A DNA stretch of 64,000 nucleotides from Rhodoblastus sp963828185 (GCA_963828185.1 CAWHDV010000017.1:186001-250000), one strand, 5' to 3'. Positions 9,777 through 19,201 are shown, counted from the stretch's first letter. Numbers and translations are program-made. The notes: a model not told the origin generated them from the letters alone.

Positions 9777-11279
9777 TCAGCCGGTTTCGGCCAGCAGCGA
9801 CAATTGCGCCCGCACATCCGTGCCGGTGAGGTCGGTCAGGGTGGTCGGGTAATCGCCGGTGAAGCAATGATCGGTGAATTGCGGCCGCTGCGCGTTGCGC
9901 GAGGCGTAGCCCATGGCGCGATAGATGCCATCGACCGAAAGGAAGGCGAGGGAATCCGCGCCAATCAGCTGGCGCATTTCCTCAAGGCTGTGGGTCGCGG
10001 CGAGCAGCTTGTCGCGTTGCGGCGTGTCGATGCCGTAATAATCGGGATGGGTGATCGGCGGCGAGGAAATGCGGAAATGAACTTCGCTCGCGCCGGCGTC
10101 GCGCATCATCTGCACGATCTTCACCGACGTCGTCCCGCGCACGATGGAATCGTCGAGCAGCACGATCCTCTTGCCCTCGACCACGGCGCGATTGGCCGAA
10201 TGCTTCATCCGCACGCCGAGTTCGCGCACCGTCTGGGTCGGCTGGATGAAGGTGCGGCCGACATAATGGTTGCGGATGATGCCGAGCTCGAAGGGAATCC
10301 CGGATTCGCGGGCGTAGCCGATCGCCGCCGGCACGCCGGAATCGGGCACCGGCACCACTACATCGGCCTCGATCGGGTTTTCCCGCGCCAGTTCGGCGCC
10401 CATCGCCTTGCGCACGTCATAGACCGAGCGGCCGTGCACGATCGAATCCGGGCGGGCGAAGTAGATGTACTCGAAGATGCAGGGACGCGCCGGCTGCTGC
10501 GGAAACGGGCGCAAGGAGACCGGAGGGCCGTCCTCGGAAATGACGACGATCTCGCCGTTCTCGACGTCGCGCACGAAATGCGCGCCGATAATGTCGAGGG
10601 CGCAGGTCTCGGATGCGAAAATGTAATGGCCGTCGAGTTGGCCCAGCACCAGCGGCCTGATGCCGAGGGGATCGCGCGCGCCGATCAGCTTCTTGTTGCT
10701 CAGCCCCACGAAGGCATAGGCGCCTTCGAGTTGGCGAAGGGCCTCGATGAAGCGCTCGATGATCGAATGCCTGCGACTGCGCGCCACCAGATGCAGGACC
10801 ACTTCGGTGTCGGAGGTCGACTGGTAGATGGCCCCGTCGCGGATCAGGTCGCGGCGCAAGCTCAGTGCGTTGGTGAGATTGCCGTTGTGCGCCACGGCGA
10901 AGCCGCCGGAATCGAGCTCCGCGAACAGCGGCTGCACATTCCGCAGGATGGTTTCGCCGGTGGTCGAATAGCGGACGTGGCCGATGGCGCGGTCGCCGGG
11001 CAGCCGCTCGATCGTCGAGGCCTTGGAGAAGGTGTCGCCGACCATGCCCATGCGGCGTTCGGAACTGAAGCGCTTGCCGTCATAGGCGACGATGCCCGCC
11101 GCTTCCTGTCCGCGATGCTGCAAGGCGTGCAGGCCCAACGCGGTGATGGCGGCGGCGTCTGGATGGCCAAAAATTCCGAAAACGCCGCACTCCTCGCGCA
11201 GCCGGTCGGCGTTGAGGTCGAAATCCCCGGTGAATTCCAATTCGCCGGTCATATTCGCAGCTGCGCCGGAATCATCCAT
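9777..11279 (-). CDS. purF: Amidophosphoribosyltransferase
   Basis: PurF catalyses the first committed step of purine synthesis, replacing the pyrophosphate of PRPP with ammonia from glutamine. The N-terminal glutaminase has its catalytic cysteine in REECGVFGIFGHPD, after a propeptide-like leader of about 30 residues. Further visible are LQHRGQEAAG, GHVRYSTTG and HNGNLTN. The PRPP-binding loop is VLLDDSIVRGTTSVKIV and the typical GRTFIQPTQ precedes it. It is 500 residues in its longest form. The ATG at 11279 has GGGAG about nine bases upstream. cvpA lies upstream, the classical cvpA-purF order. Confidence 0.96.
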   Translation of the reverse strand: MDDSGAAANMTGELEFTGDFDLNADRLREECGVFGIFGHPDAAAITALGLHALQHRGQEAAGIVAYDGKRFSSERRMGMVGDTFSKASTIERLPGDRAIGHVRYSTTGETILRNVQPLFAELDSGGFAVAHNGNLTNALSLRRDLIRDGAIYQSTSDTEVVLHLVARSRRHSIIERFIEALRQLEGAYAFVGLSNKKLIGARDPLGIRPLVLGQLDGHYIFASETCALDIIGAHFVRDVENGEIVVISEDGPPVSLRPFPQQPARPCIFEYIYFARPDSIVHGRSVYDVRKAMGAELARENPIEADVVVPVPDSGVPAAIGYARESGIPFELGIIRNHYVGRTFIQPTQTVRELGVRMKHSANRAVVEGKRIVLLDDSIVRGTTSVKIVQMMRDAGASEVHFRISSPPITHPDYYGIDTPQRDKLLAATHSLEEMRQLIGADSLAFLSVDGIYRAMGYASRNAQRPQFTDHCFTGDYPTTLTDLTGTDVRAQLSLLAETG

Positions 11280-11453
11280 TGCCCAGGCTCCCGTTGCGCG
11301 CCTCGAAGGGCGCGCGCGTTGGGTTCGAAAAGACCCCGATTGCGAGAAAAAAGTTCAATAGACCGCAACTGGACAAATGGGAAGAGCGCCGGCGAAAAAC
11401 GAGCCCTGCAGCTTGCTTGTCCTTCGCTTGTCGAGCCAGGACGGATTGCGGGA

Positions 11454-12185
11454 TCAACGCGCGCCGTTGAGCAGCGAGTCGAGCTTGCCCTTGTCGTCGG
11501 GCGCGGAAGGCGCCGCCTCGGTTTTTGGCCGGACCGGCGGCGACGGCGTGGCGGGCGCGGCCTTCGGCTCCTGGTCGGTTTCCGGCGGCGGCGCATCCTC
11601 GCCTGGAGCCGGCTTGGGCTTCTTCAGTTTGGCGATCAGGCCTTCGGGGTCGTCAGGCAGGAGGGCGAGCAATTCGTCGGACGTCGCTTTCAACAGCGGC
11701 AGGCTCTTGGAATTGGCGAACCACTTGTCGCGCATGGCGGTCGGGCTATCGGGAACTGGCTTGTTGGCGGTGTTGGCGGTGTTGGCGTCCGGAACGAGCC
11801 AGTTGAAGAAGATGAAGGCTATGGCGCATAGCAACAGGCCGCGAACGGCGCCGAAAAGAAAGCCCAGCGTGCGGTCGAGCGCGCCGATTTTCGAATCGAG
11901 GATGGCGTTGGACATGCGGATGGTGACGATCGACACCAGGATCAACACGACAAAGAAAATGGCGGCGCCCGCGACATAGGGGCGCAGCGTATCCTTGGCG
12001 AGGTAGATCGGCGAAGAGGGATCCGCCAGTTTCGGCAGCAGCATCGGGTAGAGATAGACCGCCGCCGCCGCGGCGACGCCCCAGGACACGATGGCCATGA
12101 CCTCGCGCGTAAAACCGCGCAGCATAGCGAGGAGGGCGGAAATCGCCACCACGCCGAGAAAACCCAAATCTAGATAGGACGGCAT
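11454..12185 (-). CDS. cvpA: CvpA family membrane protein
   Basis: The 243-residue protein has about four N-terminal transmembrane helices (FLGVVAISALLAMLRG, MAIVSWGVAAAAAVYLYPML, VAGAAIFFVVLILVSIV and FGAVRGLLLCAIAFIFFNWL) with the family's LDRTLGFLFGAVRG motif. It has a long proline/alanine-rich cytoplasmic tail. E. coli CvpA is needed for colicin V production and affects purF-linked phenotypes and envelope stress. The gene lies 174 bases upstream of purF on the same strand. A tiny codon repeat encodes NTANTANK near residue 140. Confidence 0.93.
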   Translation of the reverse strand: MPSYLDLGFLGVVAISALLAMLRGFTREVMAIVSWGVAAAAAVYLYPMLLPKLADPSSPIYLAKDTLRPYVAGAAIFFVVLILVSIVTIRMSNAILDSKIGALDRTLGFLFGAVRGLLLCAIAFIFFNWLVPDANTANTANKPVPDSPTAMRDKWFANSKSLPLLKATSDELLALLPDDPEGLIAKLKKPKPAPGEDAPPPETDQEPKAAPATPSPPVRPKTEAAPSAPDDKGKLDSLLNGAR

Positions 12186-12276
12186 TCAGAGCCTCGAAAA
12201 GGACGGGATTTTCCGCGACGGCGCGGCGCGAGCGACGATTCCATAAATTTCCGCGCCGCTTATAACCAATGCGGCG

Positions 12277-13749
12277 TCAGGCGTCGACTCGCGCGCCCGG
12301 CGCGCGCACAGGCTTTGGCGAGCCATTATTGCTGCCGAGGGCGGCCGCGCCCCGTCCAAGCGCGGCGATATCGGCGATGGCCTCGCCGATATGGCGGATC
12401 GGCCGGGTCGCGAGATTCTCCCTGCCCGAAGCCGCCTCGGGCTTGTCGGGGCTTTGGTCTTGTGGGCCTTGCGGCGCGACGGCGCGGGCGAAGCCGAGCT
12501 TTTTGGCCTCCTTGAGGCGCAGGTTGGCGTGCGGAACCGGGCGGACCGCGCCGGACAGGCCGACCTCGCCGAAGAAAACCATGTCATGCGGCAGGATGGC
12601 GCCGGTAAGCGAAGACACCAGCGCCGCCGCCGCGGCCAGGTCGGCGGCCGGCTCGGAAATCTTCATGCCGCCGGCGACATTGAGATAAATGTCGTGCTGG
12701 CCAAGTTTGACCCGCCCATGCGCTTCGAGCACCGCCACCAGCATCGACAGGCGCGATGGGTCCCAGCCGACGACGGCGCGGCGCGGCGTGCCGAGCGCGC
12801 TCGGCGCGACCAGCGCCTGGATCTCGACCAGCACCGGCCGCGTACCCTCCATGCCGGCGAACACCGCCGCGCCCGGCGTCGAGCCGTCGCGCCCGGCGAG
12901 GAACAGCGCCGAAGGATTGGCCACCTCCGACAGGCCCGCGCCGGTCATCTCGAACACCCCGATTTCGTCGGTCGGCCCGAAACGGTTTTTCACATTGCGC
13001 AGGATGCGGAAATGGTGGCTGCCGTCGCCCTCGAAGGAAGCGACCGCGTCGACCATGTGCTCGACCACGCGGGGCCCGGCGATCTGGCCGTCCTTGGTGA
13101 CATGGCCGACCAGGATCACGCAGGCCCCCGAAAGCTTGGCGAAACGGATCAGCGCCTGCGCCGCGCCGCGCACCTGGGTTACGGTTCCCGGCGTCGAATC
13201 CGCTGTTTCCGTCCACATGGTCTGGATCGAATCAATCACGACGAGAGACGGGCGCCGGCCGGCGGACAGCGTGGCGATAATGTCCTCGACGGCGGTTTCC
13301 GCCGCCAGCTCGACCGGCGCATCGCCAAGCCCGAGCCTTTCAGCGCGCAACCTGACCTGGGCCGCCGCCTCTTCGCCGGAAATATAGACCACCCGTTCGC
13401 CGCGCCGCGCCATGGAGGCGCAAGCCTGGATGAGCAGCGTGGACTTGCCGATGCCGGGTTCGCCGCCGATCAGCAGCACCGAGCCCGGCACAAAACCGCC
13501 GCCGGTGACGCGGTCAAGCTCCGCAATGCCGGACAGCAGGCGCGGCGCAGGCTTCGATTCGCCTGAAAGCCCTTCGAGCGCGAACACCCGGCCCTTTTTC
13601 GCGCCACGCGCGCCGGCGGCGCCAATGCCCGCAGTTGGCGCCTCTTCAACGAGAGAGTTCCATTCGTTGCAGGCTTCGCATTTGCCCTGCCAGCGCGGAG
13701 CGACGGCGCCGCAGTTCTGGCAGATGAAGGAGGTGCGGGCTTTGGCCAA
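12277..13749 (-). CDS. radA: DNA repair protein RadA
   Basis: RadA (Sms) is a RecA-related ATPase that drives branch migration during recombination. Visible features are the N-terminal zinc finger CQNCGAVAPRWQGKCEACNEWN (two CxxC pairs), Walker A GGEPGIGKSTLL near residue 93, the RadA-specific KNRFG motif (NVKNRFGPTDEIGVFEM), and the C-terminal Lon-protease-like domain with EPAADLAAAAALVSS and FFGEVGLSG. At 490 residues it is slightly long because of a tail ending near RAPGARVDA. The start is TTG at 13749, chosen because MAKARTSFICQNCG is the conserved N-terminus. Confidence 0.96.
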   Translation of the reverse strand: MAKARTSFICQNCGAVAPRWQGKCEACNEWNSLVEEAPTAGIGAAGARGAKKGRVFALEGLSGESKPAPRLLSGIAELDRVTGGGFVPGSVLLIGGEPGIGKSTLLIQACASMARRGERVVYISGEEAAAQVRLRAERLGLGDAPVELAAETAVEDIIATLSAGRRPSLVVIDSIQTMWTETADSTPGTVTQVRGAAQALIRFAKLSGACVILVGHVTKDGQIAGPRVVEHMVDAVASFEGDGSHHFRILRNVKNRFGPTDEIGVFEMTGAGLSEVANPSALFLAGRDGSTPGAAVFAGMEGTRPVLVEIQALVAPSALGTPRRAVVGWDPSRLSMLVAVLEAHGRVKLGQHDIYLNVAGGMKISEPAADLAAAAALVSSLTGAILPHDMVFFGEVGLSGAVRPVPHANLRLKEAKKLGFARAVAPQGPQDQSPDKPEAASGRENLATRPIRHIGEAIADIAALGRGAAALGSNNGSPKPVRAPGARVDA

Positions 13750-13863
13750 GGCGGGCGATTCCGTGTGGAGCGTGAGAACAAGTATAGAACATGCTCGCCG
13801 CGGCTTGTCCAGTGGACGGAAGCGTTTTCGACTGCCGCCAGGTTATGAAGGCCTAATAGCCAC

Positions 13864-13968
13864 GTCATGGCCGCGCTTGTCCCGGCCATCCACGCGGCGC
13901 CACAGCAGCAAATTTTTGAGGGCTCATGGCGGAAAGGCGTGGTTGCCCAGCACAAGGCCTGGCATGAC
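13864..13968. repeat. Palindromic intergenic repeat, GTCATGGCCG...CATCCACG family, copy 1
   Basis: The left arm begins GTCATGGCCGCGCTTGTCCC (13864 on) and continues through CGGCCATCCACGCGG. The right arm is its imperfect inverse, with GGCGTGGTTGCCCAGCACAA and ending GGCATGAC at 13968. The same arrangement is found at 54425-54531, so this is a dispersed repeat. It lies between radA and the secreted-protein gene. Confidence 0.7.
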
Positions 13969-13987
13969 GGAGGCAGCGGCCCGCCTA

Positions 13988-14488
13988 TTACGGCAGGACA
14001 ACCACCGAAATTTCATTGGCCCTGGCATTTGAGAATTGGATCAAGGTGTTCCGCGCAGCAAACTGGAATTTCAGACTTTTATGGATGTTCGGACAATCCT
14101 TCGCGCCGCTGAACGCCAAAGGCTTCAGCTCCACGCCGTCCTGCACGACGTCAATCCAGGCGCCGTCGGACAGGTTGATCGTATAGACGCCCGCCGCCGC
14201 GACCTGGAGGTTCAGCACAGCGGCAAAAGTTCCCGGCGCGGGCGCGCGTTGCGGCGGCTTGGGGAAGGACATTTTGTCCACTGGCGCCAAATGGACGATG
14301 CCGGCGGCTCCCACCGCCAGGGCGCCGTCCGAGGCGATCGCGGGCTTGTTCGGCGCCGCCAGCGCCGACTGCTGCCGGAGAATCGGCCATTTGAAACTCG
14401 CGCATCCCACGCCTTCGGCGTCCGCGATCGGGACAGTGGCCAAAAGGGCAAAAACAACCGTCAAGGGAAGCAAGAACGTCCGGGCCAT
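13988..14488 (-). CDS. Secreted hypothetical protein
   Basis: The 166-residue protein has a clear Sec signal peptide: MARTFLLPLTVVFALLATV with a probable cleavage after IADA. The mature part contains two cysteines (GVGCASFKW and AKDCPNIHK) that could form a disulphide, and beta-rich segments such as VYTINLSDGAWIDVVQDG. No family is recognised with confidence. The ATG at 14488 is fixed by AAGGAG nine bases upstream. It follows alr by 23 bases on the same strand and is probably co-transcribed with it. Confidence 0.8.
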   Translation of the reverse strand: MARTFLLPLTVVFALLATVPIADAEGVGCASFKWPILRQQSALAAPNKPAIASDGALAVGAAGIVHLAPVDKMSFPKPPQRAPAPGTFAAVLNLQVAAAGVYTINLSDGAWIDVVQDGVELKPLAFSGAKDCPNIHKSLKFQFAARNTLIQFSNARANEISVVVLP

Positions 14489-14511
14489 GCTGCAGTTCTC
14501 CTTGGTCGGGG

Positions 14512-15684
14512 TCACGATGAAGGCGGCGCTTCCACATGGGCTTTGTCGGGCGCCTCTTGCCGCGCCGCTTCGCCTGCGACGTAAACCCTTTTGAAGCGAC
14601 GGCCGAGGTCGGTGAGGACTTCATAGCCGATGGTGCCGGCCTGCGCCGCCAGTTCGTCGACGCCGACGTTTGGCCCGAGGATTTCCACTCGGTCGCCGCG
14701 CGAAAGAGGCGCGGCCTCGCTGATGTCGACGATCGAAAGGTCCATTGAGATGCGCCCGACCACCGGGCAATGGCAGCCACCAGCGAAAACCTCGACGCCG
14801 AGTTCACCACCAGAGCCGCTGCGCAGAAAACCGTCGGCGTAGCCGAGGGCGATCGTCGCCAGCTTTCGCCGCGACGGCGCCGTCCAGATGGCGTTGTAGC
14901 CCGCCGTCTCGCCGCCGGCGATTTCGCGCACTTGCAGGATGACGGCGCTCAACCCGACGACGCGGCGCATCGGATTGTCGCTGCCCGGCGTCGGATTGCC
15001 GCCGTAGAGCGCATATCCGGGCCGGGTGAGGTCGAGAAAGGGCGCCTCGGGCAGGAACATGCCCGAGGAATTGCACAAGGAGGCGGGCATCGGCGGCAAT
15101 TGGCCGCAGGCTTCCTCGAAACGCGCGATCTGCGCGCTGTTGCGCGGCGCCGAACTGTCTTCCGCCGAGACGAAATGGCTCATCGCCAGGACGGGCGTGA
15201 AGGCGGGCAGCAGCGCTTGCAGCCGGGGCAGGTCGCGCAAGCCCACGCCGAGGCGGTTCATGCCGGTGTCGATATGCAGCGCGGCGGGGTGGGGGAGGCC
15301 GTCGTGGCGGCAGAAATCCGCCCACTCGGCGGCTTCGGGCAGCGAGCCGAGCACGGGGATGAGTTCGGAACGGGCAAAGAGGCGCGAGGCGCCGGGCGAG
15401 AGGCCGTTGAGGACGAAGATCCGCGCCGCCGGCGCCAGCTTGCGCAAAATTTCGCCTTCCGCCAGGTGGGCGACGAAAAACGTCTCGCAGCCCTCGGCCA
15501 TGAGCGCCTTGGCGACCGGCGCTATCCCCAGCCCATAGGCGTCGGCCTTGACCACGGCGGCGCATTCCGCGCCTTGCGCGCGGGCGGCCAGCGCCCGCCA
15601 GTTGCCGGCCAGGGCGGCGAGATCGATTTCGAGGATCGCCTGGCCCGTCGCCCTCATGTCGTCGGGTGCGGGCAAATCCGGCAT
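14512..15684 (-). CDS. alr: Alanine racemase
   Basis: Alr is the PLP enzyme that interconverts L- and D-alanine for peptidoglycan. The PLP-binding lysine is in AAVVKADAYGLGIAP near residue 46. Further family motifs are HIDTGMNRLG, GYALYGGNP and the C-terminal GRISMDLSIVDIS, GDRVEILGPNVGVDELA and GTIGYEVLTDLGRRFKRVY. The catalytic tyrosine region is AGYNAIWTAP. At 390 residues it is normal. It lies downstream of dnaB by only 10 bases, an arrangement common in alphaproteobacteria. Confidence 0.96.
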   Translation of the reverse strand: MPDLPAPDDMRATGQAILEIDLAALAGNWRALAARAQGAECAAVVKADAYGLGIAPVAKALMAEGCETFFVAHLAEGEILRKLAPAARIFVLNGLSPGASRLFARSELIPVLGSLPEAAEWADFCRHDGLPHPAALHIDTGMNRLGVGLRDLPRLQALLPAFTPVLAMSHFVSAEDSSAPRNSAQIARFEEACGQLPPMPASLCNSSGMFLPEAPFLDLTRPGYALYGGNPTPGSDNPMRRVVGLSAVILQVREIAGGETAGYNAIWTAPSRRKLATIALGYADGFLRSGSGGELGVEVFAGGCHCPVVGRISMDLSIVDISEAAPLSRGDRVEILGPNVGVDELAAQAGTIGYEVLTDLGRRFKRVYVAGEAARQEAPDKAHVEAPPSS

Positions 15685-15694
15685 GAAATGTTCC

Positions 15695-17254
15695 TCACAT
15701 ATGCGCGGGCAGGTGGTCTTCCTGCGCCAGATCGCTGAACCTTGTATATTCGCCTTCGAAGGCGAGTTCCACTGTGCCGGTCGGCCCGTGGCGCTGCTTG
15801 CCGAGGATGACTTCGGCCCGGCCGTGCGCGCGCTCCATTTCGCTCTGCCACGCGGCGAATTCCGCCGTGCCCTCGCGCGGCTGCTTGTTCTTCAGGTAAT
15901 ATTCCTCGCGATAGACGAAGATCACCACGTCGGCGTCCTGTTCGATCGAACCGGATTCACGCAGGTCGGACAATTGCGGCCGCTTGTCGTCGCGCAACTC
16001 CACCTGACGCGATAATTGCGACAGGGCCATGATCGGCACATTCAGTTCTTTCGCCAGCGCCTTCAGGCCGGTGGTGATTTCGGTCAGCTCCTGCACGCGG
16101 TTGTCGCCCTTGGATTTCGAGCCGGACAGAAGTTGCAGGTAGTCCACCACGAGCAAATCGAGGCCGCGCTGGCGCTTGAGCCGCCGCGCCCGCGCCGTGA
16201 GCTGGGCGATGGAAATGCCGCCAGTATGGTCGATGAAGAAGGGGATCTGCTGCATTTCGCGCGCCGCGCCGGTGATGCGGTGGAATTCGCCCTCGGTGAT
16301 GTCGCCGCGGCGGATCTTGTAGCCCGGCACCTGCGCCTGTTCGGCGATGATACGCGTCGCCAGCTGTTCGGACGACATTTCCAGCGAGAAGAACCCGACG
16401 ATGCCGCCGTTGACCGTCTCGTGGCTGCCGTCGGGTCGCTGCTCGAAGCGATAGGACTTGGCGATGTTGAAGGCGATATTGGTGGCGAGCGCGGTCTTGC
16501 CCATGCCGGGGCGGCCGGCGACGATGATCAGATCGGAAGCCTGCAAGCCGCCCATCATGCGGTCGAGATCGTGCATGCCGGTGGAAACGCCGGACAGGCC
16601 GCCCTCGCGCTCCCAGGCCTTGGCGGCCATGTCGACGGCGTTGGCGAGCGCCTCGGCGAAGCGGTGGAAGCCGCCCTCGTAGCGTCCGGTTTCAGCGATG
16701 GCGTAGAGCTTGCGCTCGGCCTCCTCGATCTGGGTGCGTGGGCTCGCCTCGACGCCCGCGTCGTAGGCGGTGTTGACCACATCCTCGCCGATATGGATCA
16801 GCTCGCGCCGCACGGCGAGGTCATGGATGGCGCGCCCGTAATCGACGGCGTTGATGATGGTGGTGGCCTCGGCCGCCAGACGCGCCAGATATTGCGGAAT
16901 GGTCATCCCGCCGAGGTCCTGCTCGCCAAGAAAAGTTTTTAGCGTGATAGGCGTGGCGAGTTTTCCCGCGCGTATGAGCTGGCCGGCGGTCTCGAAGATG
17001 CGGCGGTGCAGCTCTTCGGCGAAATGGTCGGGCTTGAGGAAGTCCGAGACGCGGTCGAAGGCGTCGTTGTTGACCAGTATGGCGCCGAGCAGCGCCTGCT
17101 CCGCCTCGATGTTGGCCGGCGGGGCGCGAAAAGCCGGCTCCGGCGCGAGCGCCACGAGTTGTCGGTCGAATCTTTTTTCCAGTGCGGCCATGGGGTGCGC
17201 CATATTTTTACGCGACCCGTCGAGGGGACGCTTGATTTCAATCAGAGGGCTCAT
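15695..17254 (-). CDS. dnaB: Replicative DNA helicase DnaB
   Basis: DnaB is the hexameric 5'-3' helicase of the replication fork. The N-terminal domain starts at FRAPPANIEAEQALLGAILVNN. The RecA-like C-terminal domain has Walker A VAGRPGMGKTALATNIAF, FSLEMSSEQLATRI, Walker B LLVVDYLQLLSG and GLKALAKELNVPIMALSQLSRQVE, and ends with HRNG-type residues KQRHGPTGTVELAFEGEYTRF. Start choice is uncertain: ATGs at 17254, 17203 and 17191 all lack a good ribosome-binding site. The first is listed, since the longer open frame upstream carries no conserved sequence. Confidence 0.95.
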   Translation of the reverse strand: MSPLIEIKRPLDGSRKNMAHPMAALEKRFDRQLVALAPEPAFRAPPANIEAEQALLGAILVNNDAFDRVSDFLKPDHFAEELHRRIFETAGQLIRAGKLATPITLKTFLGEQDLGGMTIPQYLARLAAEATTIINAVDYGRAIHDLAVRRELIHIGEDVVNTAYDAGVEASPRTQIEEAERKLYAIAETGRYEGGFHRFAEALANAVDMAAKAWEREGGLSGVSTGMHDLDRMMGGLQASDLIIVAGRPGMGKTALATNIAFNIAKSYRFEQRPDGSHETVNGGIVGFFSLEMSSEQLATRIIAEQAQVPGYKIRRGDITEGEFHRITGAAREMQQIPFFIDHTGGISIAQLTARARRLKRQRGLDLLVVDYLQLLSGSKSKGDNRVQELTEITTGLKALAKELNVPIMALSQLSRQVELRDDKRPQLSDLRESGSIEQDADVVIFVYREEYYLKNKQPREGTAEFAAWQSEMERAHGRAEVILGKQRHGPTGTVELAFEGEYTRFSDLAQEDHLPAHM

Positions 17255-17510
17255 CGAGGTGCGCGTTTTCGCGCGGCGAACCGGCAGCCGGATCGCTTGA
17301 AAACGCCTGAACACAGGAGAAGCGCGACGAACAACGCAAACGCCGGGTTGTTTTGGCATTTTCGGCCGGCGAGGGAATGAACAAATCGTCAAGCGCGCGG
17401 CTTCGTCCTCGTTATCCACAAAATGCGGCGAATTGTGGCGACATGGCGCCGAAATGCCTTGACCCGGGCTGTTATGACACAGGCGTGACACAGGCCAGAA
17501 AATGCCATGA
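17255..17510. other. Intergenic region upstream of dnaB
   Basis: Between the rplI terminator and dnaB no conserved protein is encoded on either strand. The stretch probably holds the dnaB promoter. No clear sigma-70 hexamer pair was identified by eye. Confidence 0.4.
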
Positions 17511-17537
17511 AAAAAAGGCCGGGACGAGCCCGGCCTT
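17511..17537 (-). terminator. Rho-independent terminator of the rpsF-rpsR-rplI operon
   Basis: AAGGCCGGG (17515-17523) and CCCGGCCTT (17529-17537) form a nine-pair stem with a five-base loop. Reading the minus strand, the stem is followed by a run of T residues (the A-run at about 17507-17516). It lies just after the rplI stop at 17573 in the direction of transcription. Confidence 0.85.
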
Positions 17538-17572
17538 CCTGAAGTCCACCGACAAATCAGCGGTCTGATCGA

Positions 17573-18142
17573 TCAGTGGTCGCCGAGGCTTCCACCAGCT
17601 TCCGCCAGGGCCGCGCCGACTTCCAGGCCGAGATCGGCCATGGAGGTTTCTTCGCGCACGACAGCCAATTCGCCCTTGGCCTGGCGTTCGGCTTCCTCGG
17701 CCGAGCGGGCGATGTTGACCTCGATCTCGCAATCGACTTCCGGATGCAGGTGCACCGGAACCTTGTGCAGGCCGAGCGTCTTGATCGGCGTGTTCAGCAC
17801 GATCTGGTTGCGCTCGACGGTGAAGCCGCCGGCGGTGGCGATGTCGGCCACGTCGCGCGAGGACACCGAACCATAGAGCTGGCCCAATTCGCCGGCCTGG
17901 CGCAGCATGACGAAGACCTGGCCGTTGAGCTTCTCTGCGACGCCCTGGGCTTCCCCCTTGCGCTCAAGATTGCGGGCTTCGAGCTGGGCGCGCTGGCCGT
18001 CGAAATGCTTCTTGTTGGCTTCGGTGGCGCGCAGCGCTTTTCCACGCGGCAGGAGGAAGTTGCGGGCGTAGCCGTCCTTGACGCGGACGACTTCACCCAT
18101 CTGGCCGAGCTTGGCGACGCGTTCGAGCAGGATCACTTGCAT
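17573..18142 (-). CDS. rplI: 50S ribosomal protein L9
   Basis: L9 binds 23S rRNA near the L1 stalk. The N-terminal signature MQVILLERVAKLGQMGEVVRVKDGYARNFLLPRGKA is complete. The long connecting helix and C-terminal domain follow (GSVSSRDVADI, IKTLGLHKVPVHLHPEV). At 189 residues it is longer than the E. coli protein, with an acidic C-terminal tail beyond residue 150, as is usual in rhizobia. It is the last gene of the ribosomal operon and is followed by a strong terminator. Confidence 0.97.
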   Translation of the reverse strand: MQVILLERVAKLGQMGEVVRVKDGYARNFLLPRGKALRATEANKKHFDGQRAQLEARNLERKGEAQGVAEKLNGQVFVMLRQAGELGQLYGSVSSRDVADIATAGGFTVERNQIVLNTPIKTLGLHKVPVHLHPEVDCEIEVNIARSAEEAERQAKGELAVVREETSMADLGLEVGAALAEAGGSLGDH

Positions 18143-18151
18143 TTTGGGCTC

Positions 18152-19201
18152 CTATGTATTTTCGGTTTTGATGGAAAGACGGCGCCGCTCTTTGCGGACG
18201 CGCAGGGAAAGAACGGACTCGACCAGTCCGAACAGGGCGAGCGCCATGAGCGACCAGGGCTCCAGCGCGAATACGAAGGCGTAGAGCGCCGCGAGCATGA
18301 AGCCGCGCAATCTCAATTCGCGCGAAAAGGCGTGGATGGCGGCGAGCCCCTGGATGGCCAGGCACAGGCCGCAAGCGGCGGCGAGCGCGCCGGCGAGGGC
18401 GCCGACCAGTCCGCCGTCAAAGCTCACGCCGGCGGCGATGACGAAAATCGGCGCGATCAGGCGCGGCAGGACCAGATTTTCCGGCAGATCTGGCCAGGGC
18501 CGACCCAGCCGGCCGGAAACCTCGACCGTACGCCCGGCCAGCCAGAGGTTGACCGCGAGCAGAAGCGTCTGCGAGGCGGCGACGCCGGCCGGCGTGGCCA
18601 GGAGGATCAGGCGCTTGACCGCGTCAGCCTCGACGTCGGGCGACATTTTCCTCAGTTCCTTGACCACTTCGTCGAGCGAGGGGCCGAATTGCGCCAGCAT
18701 CGCCTTCAGGGCGGCGTCGAAACCGTGAAAGTGAGCGGTCAGCGCGGCGACGCCGGCCCAGGCCGCGAGCGTCGACAGAGCCAGCGCCACGGCCAGCAGG
18801 ACCCCCGGGCCAAAATGGCGCGGCTGCGGCGCCAGCGCTTTCGCTGGATTCCCCTGACCGGGATTTTGCTGGTCAGGAAGATTGTCTCGCGCCGGAATTT
18901 CGCGCTGCGCCACGGCGGCGACGATCAGCGAGGGCGCGGCGAAGGCCAGGAAAAAGGCGACGCCGAGCAACGGTTGGCCGAGATGGGAGAGCAGCATGGC
19001 GCCGAGCATGGCGCCGACGACGGCGCCCAGCAGGGAAAAGCCGAAGGCGCCGATCAGCAAGGGGAGGGGTGTGAAATAGGCGAGCGCCAGGGCGAGGCTC
19101 GATCCGCGCGTCGAAGCGGCGAAGAGCAGGGCGCTGGCCAGGGCCGCGCCGACGCCTATGGCGCGATCGGGCCAATTGGCCGGCGGATTGTTGTCGTTCA
19201 T
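18152..19201 (-). CDS. DUF2232 multispanning membrane protein
   Basis: The 349-residue hydrophobic protein has about eight transmembrane segments, including IGVGAALASALLFAA, YFTPLPLLIGAFGFSLLGAVVGAML, LLSHLGQPLLGVAFFLAFAAPS and IFVIAAGVSFDGGLVGALAGALAAA. It matches the DUF2232 family, which in alphaproteobacteria is regularly placed between rpsR and rplI. The function is unknown. ATG 19201 (MNDNNPPANW) is preferred to the upstream in-frame start at 19255, whose extra residues overlap the intergenic hairpin region. Confidence 0.9.
   Translation of the reverse strand: MNDNNPPANWPDRAIGVGAALASALLFAASTRGSSLALALAYFTPLPLLIGAFGFSLLGAVVGAMLGAMLLSHLGQPLLGVAFFLAFAAPSLIVAAVAQREIPARDNLPDQQNPGQGNPAKALAPQPRHFGPGVLLAVALALSTLAAWAGVAALTAHFHGFDAALKAMLAQFGPSLDEVVKELRKMSPDVEADAVKRLILLATPAGVAASQTLLLAVNLWLAGRTVEVSGRLGRPWPDLPENLVLPRLIAPIFVIAAGVSFDGGLVGALAGALAAACGLCLAIQGLAAIHAFSRELRLRGFMLAALYAFVFALEPWSLMALALFGLVESVLSLRVRKERRRLSIKTENT

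Noticed and set aside
11316..11337. TTCGAA-containing stretch resembling a tRNA T-loop
   Set aside because: No matching acceptor, D or anticodon stems around it.
9765..11831. 688-codon plus-strand frame opposite purF and cvpA
   Set aside because: It crosses the ends of two conserved minus-strand genes and has no conserved sequence.
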